Below are positions 54,604-63,086 of a stretch of 64,000 nt of DNA, in pieces. The notes below the pieces were generated by a model. The model did not search any database and was not told the DNA's origin. It saw only the letters and a program-made list of their open reading frames with translations. Source of the DNA: Castellaniella ginsengisoli (lineage in GTDB: Bacteria > Pseudomonadota > Gammaproteobacteria > Burkholderiales > Burkholderiaceae_B); NCBI RefSeq assembly GCF_039523235.1, contig NZ_BAAAEX010000013.1; one strand, 5' to 3'. Each line of letters starts with the position of its first letter. The stretch's first letter is position 1. A program made the translations under genes and the position numbers.

Positions 54604-55410
54604 ATGAACCCCTACGAAACTAAGCAGGCAGCCCGCAAGGCCCGTTATGAAGCCCGCGCAGGCCAGGCACATGCACAATCCGATGCGGTCGCAGCCCAGG
54701 CCAGCCGGATGGCAGACGTTATCCCCATGGGGCAACCCATCCTGGTGGGGCACCATTCGGAGCGATCCGACCGCCGGTATCGGGAACGGATCAGCCGAGG
54801 CTTTGAAAAGTCTTTTGATCTGCAGAAAAAGGCCGAGCACTACGCCGACAAGGCCGCAGCCGTGGGCAAAGGCGGGATTTCCAGCGACGATCCGGCCGCT
54901 ATCGACAAACTGCAGGCGAAGCTGGCCAGCCTGCAGGCGATTCAAGAAACCATGAAGGCGATCAACGCCATTTTGCGCCGCCATGCGAAGGCTGGGGCCG
55001 ATGCCCAGGTAGCCGCCCTGGTGGATTCCGGCCTGACCTACGAGGCCCGCGCCCGCGAGCTGGTGACCCCGGACTATGTCGGTCGCATCGGTTTTGCCCC
55101 GTTTCAGCTGCAGAACAACAACGCCAATATCCACCGCATCACGGCCCGCATCAAGGAGCTGGAACGCGCCGCCGAGCGCACCGAGACCGAGCAGGCGGCA
55201 GACGGCTACACCTACCGCGAGGATCCGCAGGAAAATCGCGCCCTGTTTCTGTTTGACGGCAAACCGGCCAAGGACACCCGCGACGTGCTGAAGCGCTGCG
55301 GCTTTCGTTGGAGCCCGACGCGCAGCGCCTGGGTGCGCCAGCTGACCGGTAATGCCCAATGGGCCGCCAAGGACGTGATCCGCCACCTGGACGCCTTGAA
55401 TCAGGCCTGA
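54604..55410 (+). CDS. DUF3560-domain protein
   Basis: A 268-residue protein with N-terminal charged, helical DUF3560 region (RADRYEERAEKAE-like ARKARYEARAGQAHAQSDAV, IPMGQPILVGHHSERSDRRYRERI) and a C-terminal stretch CGFRWSPTRSAWVRQLTGNAQWAA that resembles small domains shared by many plasmid and ICE proteins. Function unknown; it is usually encoded near ssb, radC and antirestriction genes in the leading region of conjugative elements. It is preceded by a copy of the structured leader and followed by ssb after 71 bp. Confidence 0.85.
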   Translation: MNPYETKQAARKARYEARAGQAHAQSDAVAAQASRMADVIPMGQPILVGHHSERSDRRYRERISRGFEKSFDLQKKAEHYADKAAAVGKGGISSDDPAAIDKLQAKLASLQAIQETMKAINAILRRHAKAGADAQVAALVDSGLTYEARARELVTPDYVGRIGFAPFQLQNNNANIHRITARIKELERAAERTETEQAADGYTYREDPQENRALFLFDGKPAKDTRDVLKRCGFRWSPTRSAWVRQLTGNAQWAAKDVIRHLDALNQA

Positions 55411-55481
55411 CCGGCTTATCCGCCCTGGGCCGGGTTCCGGCCTGGGGCATCACCTCAGACTTTCATCACAGGAGAATCACC

Positions 55482-55943
55482 ATGGCATCACTGAACCGCG
55501 CCACCCTTATCGGTAACCTGGGTAAGGCCCCGGAGATCCGCTACACCCCGGACGGTGCAGCCGTCTGCAACGTGTCGATTGCCACCACCAGCACCTGGCG
55601 CGACAAGGCCAGCGGCGAGCGCCGTGAAGAAACCGAATGGCACCGCGTCGTCTTCTACGGCCGCCTGGCCGAGATTGCCGGCGAATACCTGAAGAAGGGC
55701 CGCACCGTGTTTGTGGAAGGGCGCCTCAAAACCCGCAAATGGCAGGACAAGGAGAGCGGCACCAACCGCTACAGCACCGAGATCATCGCCGACCAGATGC
55801 AGATGCTGGGTGGTCGAGATGACGGCCAGGCGGGGGAGGCGAAGGCAGCGGTAGGCCGGGCGAAGGGACGTAGTGAGCAGACTGCGACTGCGGCCCCAGC
55901 GGCTGGATCCGCCGCGCTGGAAGAGTCGGATATTCCGTTTTGA
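55482..55943 (+). CDS. ssb: Single-stranded DNA-binding protein
   Basis: A 153-residue SSB with an OB-fold (MASLNRATLIGNLGKAPEIRYTPDGAAVCNVSIATT, EWHRVVFYGRLAEIAGEYLKKGRTVFVEGRLKTRKW) and acidic tail ending ESDIPF, the docking tip for repair and replication partners. The ATG at 55482 has GGAG upstream (55471-55474). Element-borne SSB protects the transferred strand and can dampen the SOS response after conjugation. Confidence 0.96.
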   Translation: MASLNRATLIGNLGKAPEIRYTPDGAAVCNVSIATTSTWRDKASGERREETEWHRVVFYGRLAEIAGEYLKKGRTVFVEGRLKTRKWQDKESGTNRYSTEIIADQMQMLGGRDDGQAGEAKAAVGRAKGRSEQTATAAPAAGSAALEESDIPF

Positions 55944-55997
55944 GCGCTTGCAAGATCCCGGCCGGATGATCCCGGCCTGGTCCTGCATGGCACCCTG

Positions 55998-56021
55998 GCC
56001 CGGCCTTGTCCGGGCTTTGTT
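55998..56021 (+). terminator. Terminator behind ssb
   Basis: Perfect 6-bp stem GCCCGG (55998-56003) / CCGGGC (56010-56015) with a 6-nt loop, followed by TTTGTT. Confidence 0.6.
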
Positions 56022-56587
56022 GCGTTCTGGGCTGGTGGTTTTTGTGGGCTGCTGCAGGTCGGCCTGGTGGTGGCCATTCTGGATCCGCCTGTGCATCCTG
56101 TGGCCTGCCTGGTGCTGATGTCTGGCCCCGTTCCCAGGCTTCGCCTGGGGCCCTGTGCTGTGACGCTGCCTGCCCGGTTCTCGTTCAGGCTGGGACGTTC
56201 AGTCCCCAAAGTCGCTACCGCTCCTTTGTGGCCTTAAACGTCCCACACATGACGCACCCCTGGCGGGGTGGAGAAAGGCTTTGTGGATCAATGGCTTGCC
56301 GGGAGATGGCCGATTCTGGCGATGTAGGACAGATAGGGCACTGGAATGGCACAAGCCATTGATCCAGCGGAGAGAGCGGCGGCCACGACTGTGGCCGAAT
56401 GGCGTGTAGACATTCTGGGCAGGATAAGAAATTTCATTTTGGAGCCATGTCGGATACACCAGGGATACAAGCTGGATGCGCGAAGGGGGCAGAATGGCTA
56501 CAGCTTCAGGACGGGATAAGGATACTTCGGAGGCGACTAAGGGCCATCCTGGGGGCCCTCAGTAGACGGTTTGGATGCAGAAAGGCG
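56022..56587. other. Intergenic region between ssb and relaxase genes, with a 15-bp inverted repeat
   Basis: Convergent gene ends; no credible gene. The perfect inverted repeat TGGATCAATGGCTTG (56284-56298) / CAAGCCATTGATCCA (56352-56366) encloses 53 bp. It could be a recombination or binding site or a large stem. Nothing else stands out apart from short open frames without ribosome sites. Confidence 0.5.
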
Positions 56588-59488
56588 TCAACAGATCCCC
56601 ATTGAAGTTTCTGTCTCCTGTTCGAGGGCTGCATCAGGCCCCTGTGGGTGCAGGGTAGGGCTTTCGACTTGCGCCGGGGCCAGGTCATGCGCCAGCCCCT
56701 TGACCCCCAGCCGATCTACTTGCTCGGGCAGCTTGTCGGCATCATCCGTGAATACCGCGACCTCATGGCGCTCACGCGAGATGCTGACGTAGTAGGTATC
56801 CTGGGCCGTGGTGCGGCTGAAACTTTCCGCGTTGTACAGCACCCGGTCGCAGGTCAGGCCCTGGGCGCTGTGCGCCGTGGTGGTGTAGGCATAGTCCAGG
56901 TGTAGTGGCCGGTCGGTGGGCAGGGTGATATGGCGGCCGCCGGTCTCGATGGTGACGGTGCTCGCCTCGATGGCGACGACCTGCGCCAGCTGGCCATTGA
57001 CCAGGTCATGTTGGGCATCGTTGCGGGTGATGCGCACCTGGTCGCCTGCGGACAATTCGGATTCGTTCAGGTGATAGACCGAGAGCTTGCCCATGGTACG
57101 GGGGATGATCTCGATAGGCTTAGGCTTTGATGCGTCTGGGTCCACGATTTGTACCGTGATGCGGTCATGGCGGGGGATGCCGGTCACCCGGTACAGTTCG
57201 CCGCGCTTCAGGCCGCACTGGTAGTCACGTTCCGGCACGACGATATCGCCCACGGTGTAATACCGGGCGACACTGCGTTCGGCCCGGGTGGTGTCATGGC
57301 GGGCGAGCAGCTGGCAGCGCTGGCCCTTGCCCTCCAGGCCGCGCAGGGCGTGGATGCGGGCATTGATTGCCTGGCGCGAGGCGTTGGTGCCGGTCACGAC
57401 GATGGTGCTGGCCTGCTGATCGGCGGTCAGCCCCACATAGGCCTGGGCGATGGCTTCGTAGCGGGCCAAGCTGTCGCGGGTCTTGTGGCCGTGCTCATCG
57501 ACGCTGAACTGATCCGGGATGGTCAACACCCGGTCCAGCAAGGGGAGGGATCGGCTGGCCTCACCACGGGCGGCCAGCTGCACCGCATGGCGCAGCCGTT
57601 CGGATCGTTGGCGCTGGATGTCGCCCATGAGTACGGTCTTCATGCCGTGTTCCTGCAGCATGGCAAAGGCGCGGCCCGCCTCGATGGCCTTGGTCTGAGC
57701 CGTGTCGCCCAGCAGCACCACCTTCGCGCCGGTGGGCTGGATGAGTGCCAGCAGCTTGTCCATCTGGCGCACGGGCACGACCCCGGCCTCGTCGATGACC
57801 ACCACGGTCTGCGGGCCAAGCTGGCTGGTGAAGGGCCGCTTGTCGCGGGCGGCCAGCACCGAGGCCACGGTATTGGCGGGTACGCCATCCTTGCGCAGAT
57901 TGCGAACCATGCCGCCATAGGGGGCGAGCGCCACCAGGCTGTGGCCCTGCTGCTGCAGGATGGCCTGGGCGTTTTGCAGCGCGAAAGACTTGCCGGTACC
58001 GGCCAGGCCCTGGATGCCAGAGATCTGGTCGGTGTCGCTCGTAATCAGCATTACGGCTTCGCGCTGCCCTGGGGTCAGGCGCTCATCCAGCCTGGCTTCC
58101 GCCACGCTGCTGGCGATGGAGGCCTGCCAGGCACGGCGACCGTTGGCTTCCGCTGCCAGGATCCGGGATTCGGCCTCAAAGGCCTTGCGGGTGGCGTAGC
58201 GGGGGCTTTCCATCAAGAGCCGTCCTTGGGTGATGGCCTGATCGACCAGCTGCAAGGCTGCATCCTGCGAGGCCCCGCGCAGGCGCACGACTTCTGCTGC
58301 CCAGCCGTCTCGGGTTATGGGCGCGGCCTTCATGTCTTGCGTGCTGCGATAGTGTGGTGCTTCCTGGATCAGTGCCCCTGCCTGTACCCGTGCCTGGATG
58401 GCCGACTGGATGGCGGTGACATCGGTATGACCGCCCGCGTGGCGCACGGCGCTTTGCAGCAGATCGGCCAGCGGCATGACGGATTCGCGTTCAGCCAGAT
58501 GCTGGATCGCCCATGACAGCGATGCTTGGGCGACCAGATCGGAGGCCTTGCTGGTTTCCTGTCGTGGCTGGATGGTCGCCTGCAGGCCTGCCTGGTCAAA
58601 CCGCATGCCGATGGCTTGGGCGGCTGCCTGCCATTCCTGCTGCAGTTCGGCCCGGCTGTAAGCCTGGGTCTTCTGCTGCCGGTGGGCGAGGGTGATGCCC
58701 TGTCGCAGGGTGTGCGGAGCCTGGTCGCGGCTGGTGCCGCGTGCGGCCAGCTCTGCCGTGATGCCTGAGCTGCGCTTACTGAAGAATTCGATCTGTTCCC
58801 TGCTGATGTGGGCAAGCTCGATGTGGTTCTTCTCGTGACGCACCGCATAGCCCAGCGCCCGGACGTTGCGCTCCAGCGTTGCCTGGTAGATGGAATCGGT
58901 GACCCGCAGCAGCTGGAAGATCTGTTCGTTGGATAGCGCCACCCACTGGCCATCGTCCCGTTGGGTCAGGTTCATCAGCAGCGCGTGGACGTGCAGATGT
59001 GGGTCCGGTGCGGCGTCTTCCGTAGGCCGGGCCGTTTCGTGGCGAAACTTGGCGATGATGAGATTGCCCGTATGCTCCACCCGCGACTTGCCATTTTCCT
59101 TGCGGCGACCCATGGCCAGGTGCTGCTCGACATAGGTCAGGGCCGTGGCCACGGCGTCATCGTTCGCCTGGATCAGGCGCTCGTCGCCACCGATGAGGGC
59201 CTGCAGCGTGATGCTTTTGGGGGCGCCGAAAGTCAGATCCAGGGCAGCGCGGGCTTTGGCGTCCTTGCGCACCGATTGACTGGCCGTGATGCCGTGGCCA
59301 AAATCACCCTGCAGCATGGCTTTGAACCGGGTGGGGTCGATGGCGCCGATTGCGCCCAAGCGCCAGGCACCATCGCCCTGCCAGGTCGCGGCGCTGCCGT
59401 CGCGGCTGTAATAGTCGTCGGCCTGGTCGGCGTAATAGTGGGTGGCAAGGGCCGCACGGGCCCGATAGATCTGGCTGTGCGAGATCAT
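56588..59488 (-). CDS. MobF-family conjugative relaxase-helicase (TrwC/TraA-like)
   Basis: A 966-residue two-part protein that nicks oriT and unwinds the plasmid strand. The N-terminal TrwC relaxase domain has catalytic tyrosines Y18/Y19 and Y26/Y27 (ATHYYADQADDYYSRDG) and the HUH motif HLHVH (164-168). The C-terminal RecD-like helicase has Walker A GLAGTGKSFALQ (~493-504), VVVIDEAGVVP (DEAG box), and a late TTTAHSAQGLTCD motif. It is MobF, as in IncW/IncN plasmids. The short region upstream holds inverted repeats fitting an oriT. Confidence 0.95.
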   Translation of the reverse strand: MISHSQIYRARAALATHYYADQADDYYSRDGSAATWQGDGAWRLGAIGAIDPTRFKAMLQGDFGHGITASQSVRKDAKARAALDLTFGAPKSITLQALIGGDERLIQANDDAVATALTYVEQHLAMGRRKENGKSRVEHTGNLIIAKFRHETARPTEDAAPDPHLHVHALLMNLTQRDDGQWVALSNEQIFQLLRVTDSIYQATLERNVRALGYAVRHEKNHIELAHISREQIEFFSKRSSGITAELAARGTSRDQAPHTLRQGITLAHRQQKTQAYSRAELQQEWQAAAQAIGMRFDQAGLQATIQPRQETSKASDLVAQASLSWAIQHLAERESVMPLADLLQSAVRHAGGHTDVTAIQSAIQARVQAGALIQEAPHYRSTQDMKAAPITRDGWAAEVVRLRGASQDAALQLVDQAITQGRLLMESPRYATRKAFEAESRILAAEANGRRAWQASIASSVAEARLDERLTPGQREAVMLITSDTDQISGIQGLAGTGKSFALQNAQAILQQQGHSLVALAPYGGMVRNLRKDGVPANTVASVLAARDKRPFTSQLGPQTVVVIDEAGVVPVRQMDKLLALIQPTGAKVVLLGDTAQTKAIEAGRAFAMLQEHGMKTVLMGDIQRQRSERLRHAVQLAARGEASRSLPLLDRVLTIPDQFSVDEHGHKTRDSLARYEAIAQAYVGLTADQQASTIVVTGTNASRQAINARIHALRGLEGKGQRCQLLARHDTTRAERSVARYYTVGDIVVPERDYQCGLKRGELYRVTGIPRHDRITVQIVDPDASKPKPIEIIPRTMGKLSVYHLNESELSAGDQVRITRNDAQHDLVNGQLAQVVAIEASTVTIETGGRHITLPTDRPLHLDYAYTTTAHSAQGLTCDRVLYNAESFSRTTAQDTYYVSISRERHEVAVFTDDADKLPEQVDRLGVKGLAHDLAPAQVESPTLHPQGPDAALEQETETSMGIC

Positions 59489-59722
59489 GGGTGCTCCGGG
59501 AAGTGGGATGTGGTAAAAAATCAGCCAGCAGGTGCAAAAGGCGTGCCGGTGCTGGCTGTTGGAGGGAAGGACAGGGGGATTACACAGGGTTTTCCACAGG
59601 AACTGTGGATGACTGCTAGCGACCCACTCCGGCTAGTCGTGTTCTATGTTGTGTTGTCTAAGGAAGGTCTGGACAAGTCCCCCGGACCTGTCCAGACCTT
59701 CCTTAATTTTTAAAGGGTGTAT
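59489..59722. other. Candidate origin of transfer (oriT) region with nested inverted repeats
   Basis: It lies between the relaxase start and a divergent small gene. It contains TCCACAG-gaa-CTGTGGA (59593-59609), CTAGC...GCTAG (59616-59636), and a perfect 17-bp inverted repeat TAAGGAAGGTCTGGACA (59659-59675) / TGTCCAGACCTTCCTTA (59689-59705) with a 13-nt loop. Relaxases usually bind such stems next to the nick site, and oriT is often next to relaxase genes. The 17-bp stem is followed by a short T run (59707-59711), so a terminator function is an alternative. No known nic consensus is recognised. Confidence 0.5.
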
Positions 59723-60172
59723 ATGCTGTTTGGAATATTTAGCAAAAAAGCTAAGTTAGAGCAAAAAAAATTGATTGACGAAAGCTTGATTCGCTCGGCA
59801 GAAATGCTAAAAATCCAGCTAATGCTTTGTGATGTGGGAACGGATGAATACAATAAGTTTATCAAATCTACCTCGTTCTCCGGATATGTTTGTGGTTTTT
59901 TTGATGCAACTGTTCAGCATATCGGCGTAGAACGTCCGGCAGATCGCCAAATTACGGCGCTAATAACCGCTGGGTTTTATTATTTATTTCAAGGGGATCA
60001 TGAGAAAACGCTCCACCACACCAAGATTTTTTTGGATAGGCAGGATGATGATGAATATTGTAAGCACAGGGGCATTGGCGGAAACGAATATCTTAGTTTC
60101 ATGAGGGGGGAAATCGAGATTCCAAATGGACTTGCACGAATGTTTCATGAGTTTTGTGCCATTGATCATTAA
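59723..60172 (+). CDS. Small hypothetical protein, AT-rich gene
   Basis: A 149-residue protein with no family I recognise: MLFGIFSKKAKLEQKKLIDESLIRSAEMLKIQLML at the N-terminus, then a region with aromatic and Cys residues (SFSGYVCGFFDAT, GFYYLFQG) that may be a helical bundle. The ATG at 59723 follows AAAGGG at good distance; a GTG at 59717 is possible. It lies opposite to the transfer genes and is much richer in A+T than its neighbours, suggesting separate acquisition. Confidence 0.65.
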   Translation: MLFGIFSKKAKLEQKKLIDESLIRSAEMLKIQLMLCDVGTDEYNKFIKSTSFSGYVCGFFDATVQHIGVERPADRQITALITAGFYYLFQGDHEKTLHHTKIFLDRQDDDEYCKHRGIGGNEYLSFMRGEIEIPNGLARMFHEFCAIDH

Positions 60173-60181
60173 AATGGTCTG

Positions 60182-60233
60182 CCAAGATGGGTTCTGTCTT
60201 GGTTTAAACCAAATCCACTGCGTTAATCGCAGT
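60182..60233 (+). terminator. Hairpins behind the small gene
   Basis: CCAAGA (60182-60187) / TCTTGG (60197-60202), followed by TTTAAACC, and ACTGCG-ttaat-CGCAGT (60217-60233). Weak terminator signals; the rest of 60234-60350 is AT-rich without a gene. Confidence 0.35.
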
Positions 60234-60350
60234 CAACCGGTGCTGCCCGAATCGGACATCCAGATCGGGTGAGAATTCTAGAGTCTAGATTTAACCTTCG
60301 TCACACATTTGATAGCTCCTCTTGAGCGCTTGTTTGCTGATCAAAAAAAG

Positions 60351-60755
60351 CTACGCGGATGCTGCTGCTAGATGCGCGGTAACAGTTTCGAGTAGATGCG
60401 TGTCCAAGGCGTCAAGTTGGAGGTTATTGAATTCTTGCTGCATGGCTACCTCCTTTAGAACTTCAGCAAGGCAAAACATCATTGCAAGTTCTACGTCTCT
60501 ATTTTTTTTCTGAGCCATGGCATTCGCGCCGAAGGAAAGTGCACACGCTGCCAAGATGAATTTGTTGGGAAGCGGTCGATTAGGCCCGAACCATTGTGGA
60601 TTTCGATCCCAGACTAGTCCGACTATCTTGTTTGCTATATCTGCCGGCGGGGCGCCAAGCTCCGTATACTTGGCGCTCATCTCCAGCAGGTTCTGCACCA
60701 GCACTGCCGCCCAAGATTTTCTGGCTACTGAACGAATTCCAAAAAATAGTGTCAT
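60351..60755 (-). CDS. Small hypothetical protein downstream of the coupling-protein gene
   Basis: A 134-residue mainly helical protein (MTLFFGIRSVARKSWAAVLVQNLLEMSAKYTELGAPPADIANKIVGLVWDRNPQWFGPNRPLPNKFILAACALSFGANAMAQ...). No known domain recognised. The start overlaps the stop of the next upstream gene (ATGA at 60755-60752), so it is translated with it in the operon of the coupling protein. Its position suggests a transfer-accessory or exclusion role, but this is only inference. Confidence 0.7.
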   Translation of the reverse strand: MTLFFGIRSVARKSWAAVLVQNLLEMSAKYTELGAPPADIANKIVGLVWDRNPQWFGPNRPLPNKFILAACALSFGANAMAQKKNRDVELAMMFCLAEVLKEVAMQQEFNNLQLDALDTHLLETVTAHLAAASA

Positions 60756-60985
60756 TGATGAACCCTCATATCGAATTTCCCCTGAAACCGTGGTTTCTCA
60801 AAGATAGTTATGCCTTCAGCAAAGATGTCGATCAGGAACATCTTGCGCTCAGGATGAGTAGCCACCAGGTCGTAGCCGAGCATGTTGGTGTACGTCTTGT
60901 AAGCGGCTATTCGATGGATTAAGAGCTGGCCCAGCACTAGAAATTCTGCCCCTTCGCTTTCGAGCCGAGTATCCAGCCTGCTCAT
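60752..60985 (-). CDS. Small hypothetical protein next to the coupling-protein gene
   Basis: A ~77-residue protein (MSRLDTRLESEGAEFLVLGQLLIHRIAAYKTYTNMLGYDLVATHPERKMFLIDIFAEGITIFEKPRFQGKFDMRVHQ). The motif GYDLVATHPERK with an acidic residue after it faintly recalls nuclease-like 'group-specific' proteins (a PD-(D/E)xK remnant), but the match is weak. The ATG at 60985 has AGGA at 5 bp; in-frame starts at 60991 (ATG) and 61021 (TTG, overlapping the coupling-protein stop) are alternatives. It overlaps the next gene by 4 bp. Confidence 0.6.
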   Translation of the reverse strand: MSRLDTRLESEGAEFLVLGQLLIHRIAAYKTYTNMLGYDLVATHPERKMFLIDIFAEGITIFEKPRFQGKFDMRVHQ

Positions 60986-61017
60986 AGCCATCCTATGGGT
61001 TGCGCCATCGGTTTTCC

Positions 61018-62616
61018 TCAATATGTATCCAGAAAGGCTGCCGTCTTATCACCAAATTTCTGGAACGGCATCCTGACCCGCGTCACCGGCAAACCTCCCG
61101 CTAGCGCCACATACCCCTCCAGCACCGGCAGCGCCTGGATCTGCGCCGCCGTCACCACGTCTTCCACCGCCCGGTCTATATTATCCGACGTGTTGCGATA
61201 ATCGACGCTGCGGCTGACGCTGTATTTTGGCCGCTCGACCTCGTGTTTGCCAAGGCTTTCACTCATATCGCGTGCAGTTTGCGGGTCGGTGCGTGATCCA
61301 CCCAGCACGACCAGGTTGCGAAAGCTCGCCCGGATGGTGGTGGCCATCGTCCTGCCATAAAGGTGTTCCAGCTGGGACGTGCTCTGCAGGCCCGCGATGA
61401 TGCGCAGCCCATTCTTGCGGCCTTTGGTCAGCCCCGCTTCCAATGAGGGCAGGGCCTCCAGGCTGGCCAGCTCGTCGATGAACAGCCACCAACGTCTGCC
61501 GGTACCTTCGGGCATGGACAGAATCGACGTGATGAAGACATCGGCCCAGGAGGACACGAGTGGCCGCATGGAACTCATCATGTCTTCGCGCCAGTTGATG
61601 TACAGGTTTCCGCCGTCTGGCTGATCCAGCCAGTCGCGGATGGAGAAGAGGCCAGGCTTCATGCTGGTGTGTTCAGACAACTTGTTGGACAGCACGAACC
61701 GGGCAGACGACAGGGCCTTGCTGGCTTCGCTGGAGCCGACGAACAGGGATTCAGCCAGGGCGCCGTCCAGGAACTGCTTGAGCACCTTTGGATCCTCGAT
61801 GGTGCAGAGGCGAAACAGATCCATGATGCTGGCCTCGGTGCCTTGTAGTTGGTGCAGCTTCTTTGCGGTTTCGCGTAGTAGCAGCCGCCCGAAGTCGTTC
61901 CATTCCTCAGCGTTCTTGTCCTGGCTCATGGGCACCAGGGATTGCGCCAGGCGCTTCCAGTCGTAGTCTGCCCGCACTTCGTTGAAGAAGGACCAACCTT
62001 CGCTTCTGGCATCGTAGGGGTTGAGGATCACGTCGCCCGGTTGCCAGAATTTGCTCAGCAGATCGCCATTGGGGTCGATGACGATCATACGGTCGTTGCG
62101 CATAGGTGTCTGCCCAGACATGTGGTGCCGATGACTGCGGGACCGTGCCAGCACGGACGCCGCCATATTGCGCAGCAGCACCGATTTGCCCGACCCCGTG
62201 GCACCGCTCACCAGCAGATGCAGGTCCTCGTTCGCAGTAGGCATAGGGATGCCTGCCACGTCGATCTGCTGTTTGCCAGGTTCTGTGCAGAGCTTTGCCA
62301 GGTGTTTGGCCGTGGTCATCCGGGTGCCGCGCACGAAACGCTTGTAGGCGGCCCCCTCGAAACCTTCGGTCTTCGCGGTGCGGCCTATGAACAGAATCAA
62401 GGCCAGGGCCAGCACCAGGCCCACGCCCAGTGCCCCGTAGAGCAGAGGATAGCCTGGGGTGAGTTTCACGAAATGCCAGGCCATTTGGCGATTCCAGTCG
62501 CGCCAGGCGATGCCGCTACCGTAGGTGGCAGCGGTCATCCAGGCCCCGATGGGAAAGAGCGCCAGAGAAAAGGCGGCAATGCGCCGCCGGGTGATGGGGG
62601 AGATGAGGGTAGACAT
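61018..62616 (-). CDS. Type IV coupling protein (TrwB/TraD-like)
   Basis: A 532-residue membrane ATPase linking the relaxosome to the secretion channel. It has two N-terminal transmembrane helices (~13-30 and ~58-78), Walker A LVSGATGSGKSVLLRN (~135-150), Walker B WWLFIDELASLEALPSL, and LQSTSQLEHLYG after it. The size and layout match TrwB of R388. It lies within a minus-strand stb-trwB cluster and is followed by two small genes before the relaxase gene. Confidence 0.92.
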   Translation of the reverse strand: MSTLISPITRRRIAAFSLALFPIGAWMTAATYGSGIAWRDWNRQMAWHFVKLTPGYPLLYGALGVGLVLALALILFIGRTAKTEGFEGAAYKRFVRGTRMTTAKHLAKLCTEPGKQQIDVAGIPMPTANEDLHLLVSGATGSGKSVLLRNMAASVLARSRSHRHHMSGQTPMRNDRMIVIDPNGDLLSKFWQPGDVILNPYDARSEGWSFFNEVRADYDWKRLAQSLVPMSQDKNAEEWNDFGRLLLRETAKKLHQLQGTEASIMDLFRLCTIEDPKVLKQFLDGALAESLFVGSSEASKALSSARFVLSNKLSEHTSMKPGLFSIRDWLDQPDGGNLYINWREDMMSSMRPLVSSWADVFITSILSMPEGTGRRWWLFIDELASLEALPSLEAGLTKGRKNGLRIIAGLQSTSQLEHLYGRTMATTIRASFRNLVVLGGSRTDPQTARDMSESLGKHEVERPKYSVSRSVDYRNTSDNIDRAVEDVVTAAQIQALPVLEGYVALAGGLPVTRVRMPFQKFGDKTAAFLDTY

Positions 62617-62632
62617 GATGGCCTTTGTGGAA

Positions 62633-63079
62633 TCAGGGGATCAGCCACTGGCCCAGGGCCAGGCCCGCAAGCAGACCGCCCAGCACACCTGCGGCACCGC
62701 CAATGACTACGGCGATGAGCGCCATGCGCCGGGCGGCTTGGTGCGTGATGCGGGCGCACTGGGCTGCCTCCTGGGTCAGGTGATCCAATCGGGTGCTGGT
62801 CGCATCCAGCATGGCCTGGATGACCTGCTGATGCTGCTGGTGAATGGGCTTGGCGGTGGCCTCCAGGGTGGTGACCAGGTGGCGGGCCAGTTGCTGGGGC
62901 AAAACCTGTTGGGTGTCGGCTACGGCCTGGATCTGCTGTTGGGCAGCATCCAGGCTGGCGCTGACCGTTTCGAGTCGATCCACGAGGCTGGCGACTTCGC
63001 CCAGCACGTCGTGGTATAGCAGATCCAGCTTCGTGCGGGCGTGGCCCGGGGCCGGGCCTGGGGTCTGGGGCGCGTCCAT
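62633..63079 (-). CDS. StbC-like membrane-anchored accessory protein
   Basis: A 148-residue protein with a central coiled coil (~residues 20-115, rich in Gln/Ala) and a C-terminal hydrophobic segment (RRMALIAVVIGGAAGVLGGLLAGLALGQWLIP) as the membrane anchor. The position right after the StbB-like gene and before the coupling protein suits StbC of the stb operon of IncW-type plasmids, where it forms part of the stability module. The ATG at 63079 is 7 bp after the upstream stop; a longer frame would overlap the StbB-like gene. Confidence 0.6.
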   Translation of the reverse strand: MDAPQTPGPAPGHARTKLDLLYHDVLGEVASLVDRLETVSASLDAAQQQIQAVADTQQVLPQQLARHLVTTLEATAKPIHQQHQQVIQAMLDATSTRLDHLTQEAAQCARITHQAARRMALIAVVIGGAAGVLGGLLAGLALGQWLIP

Positions 63080-63086
63080 GGCGGGA

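Noticed and set aside
55944..56605. Possible short genes between ssb and the relaxase gene
   Set aside because: Several frames of 60-118 codons exist in both directions but overlap each other, lack ribosome sites and show no protein-like pattern.
59590..59612. DnaA boxes marking a replication origin
   Set aside because: Two TTWTCCACA-like sites face each other, but they are explained by one small inverted repeat. There are no iterons or replication gene beside them.
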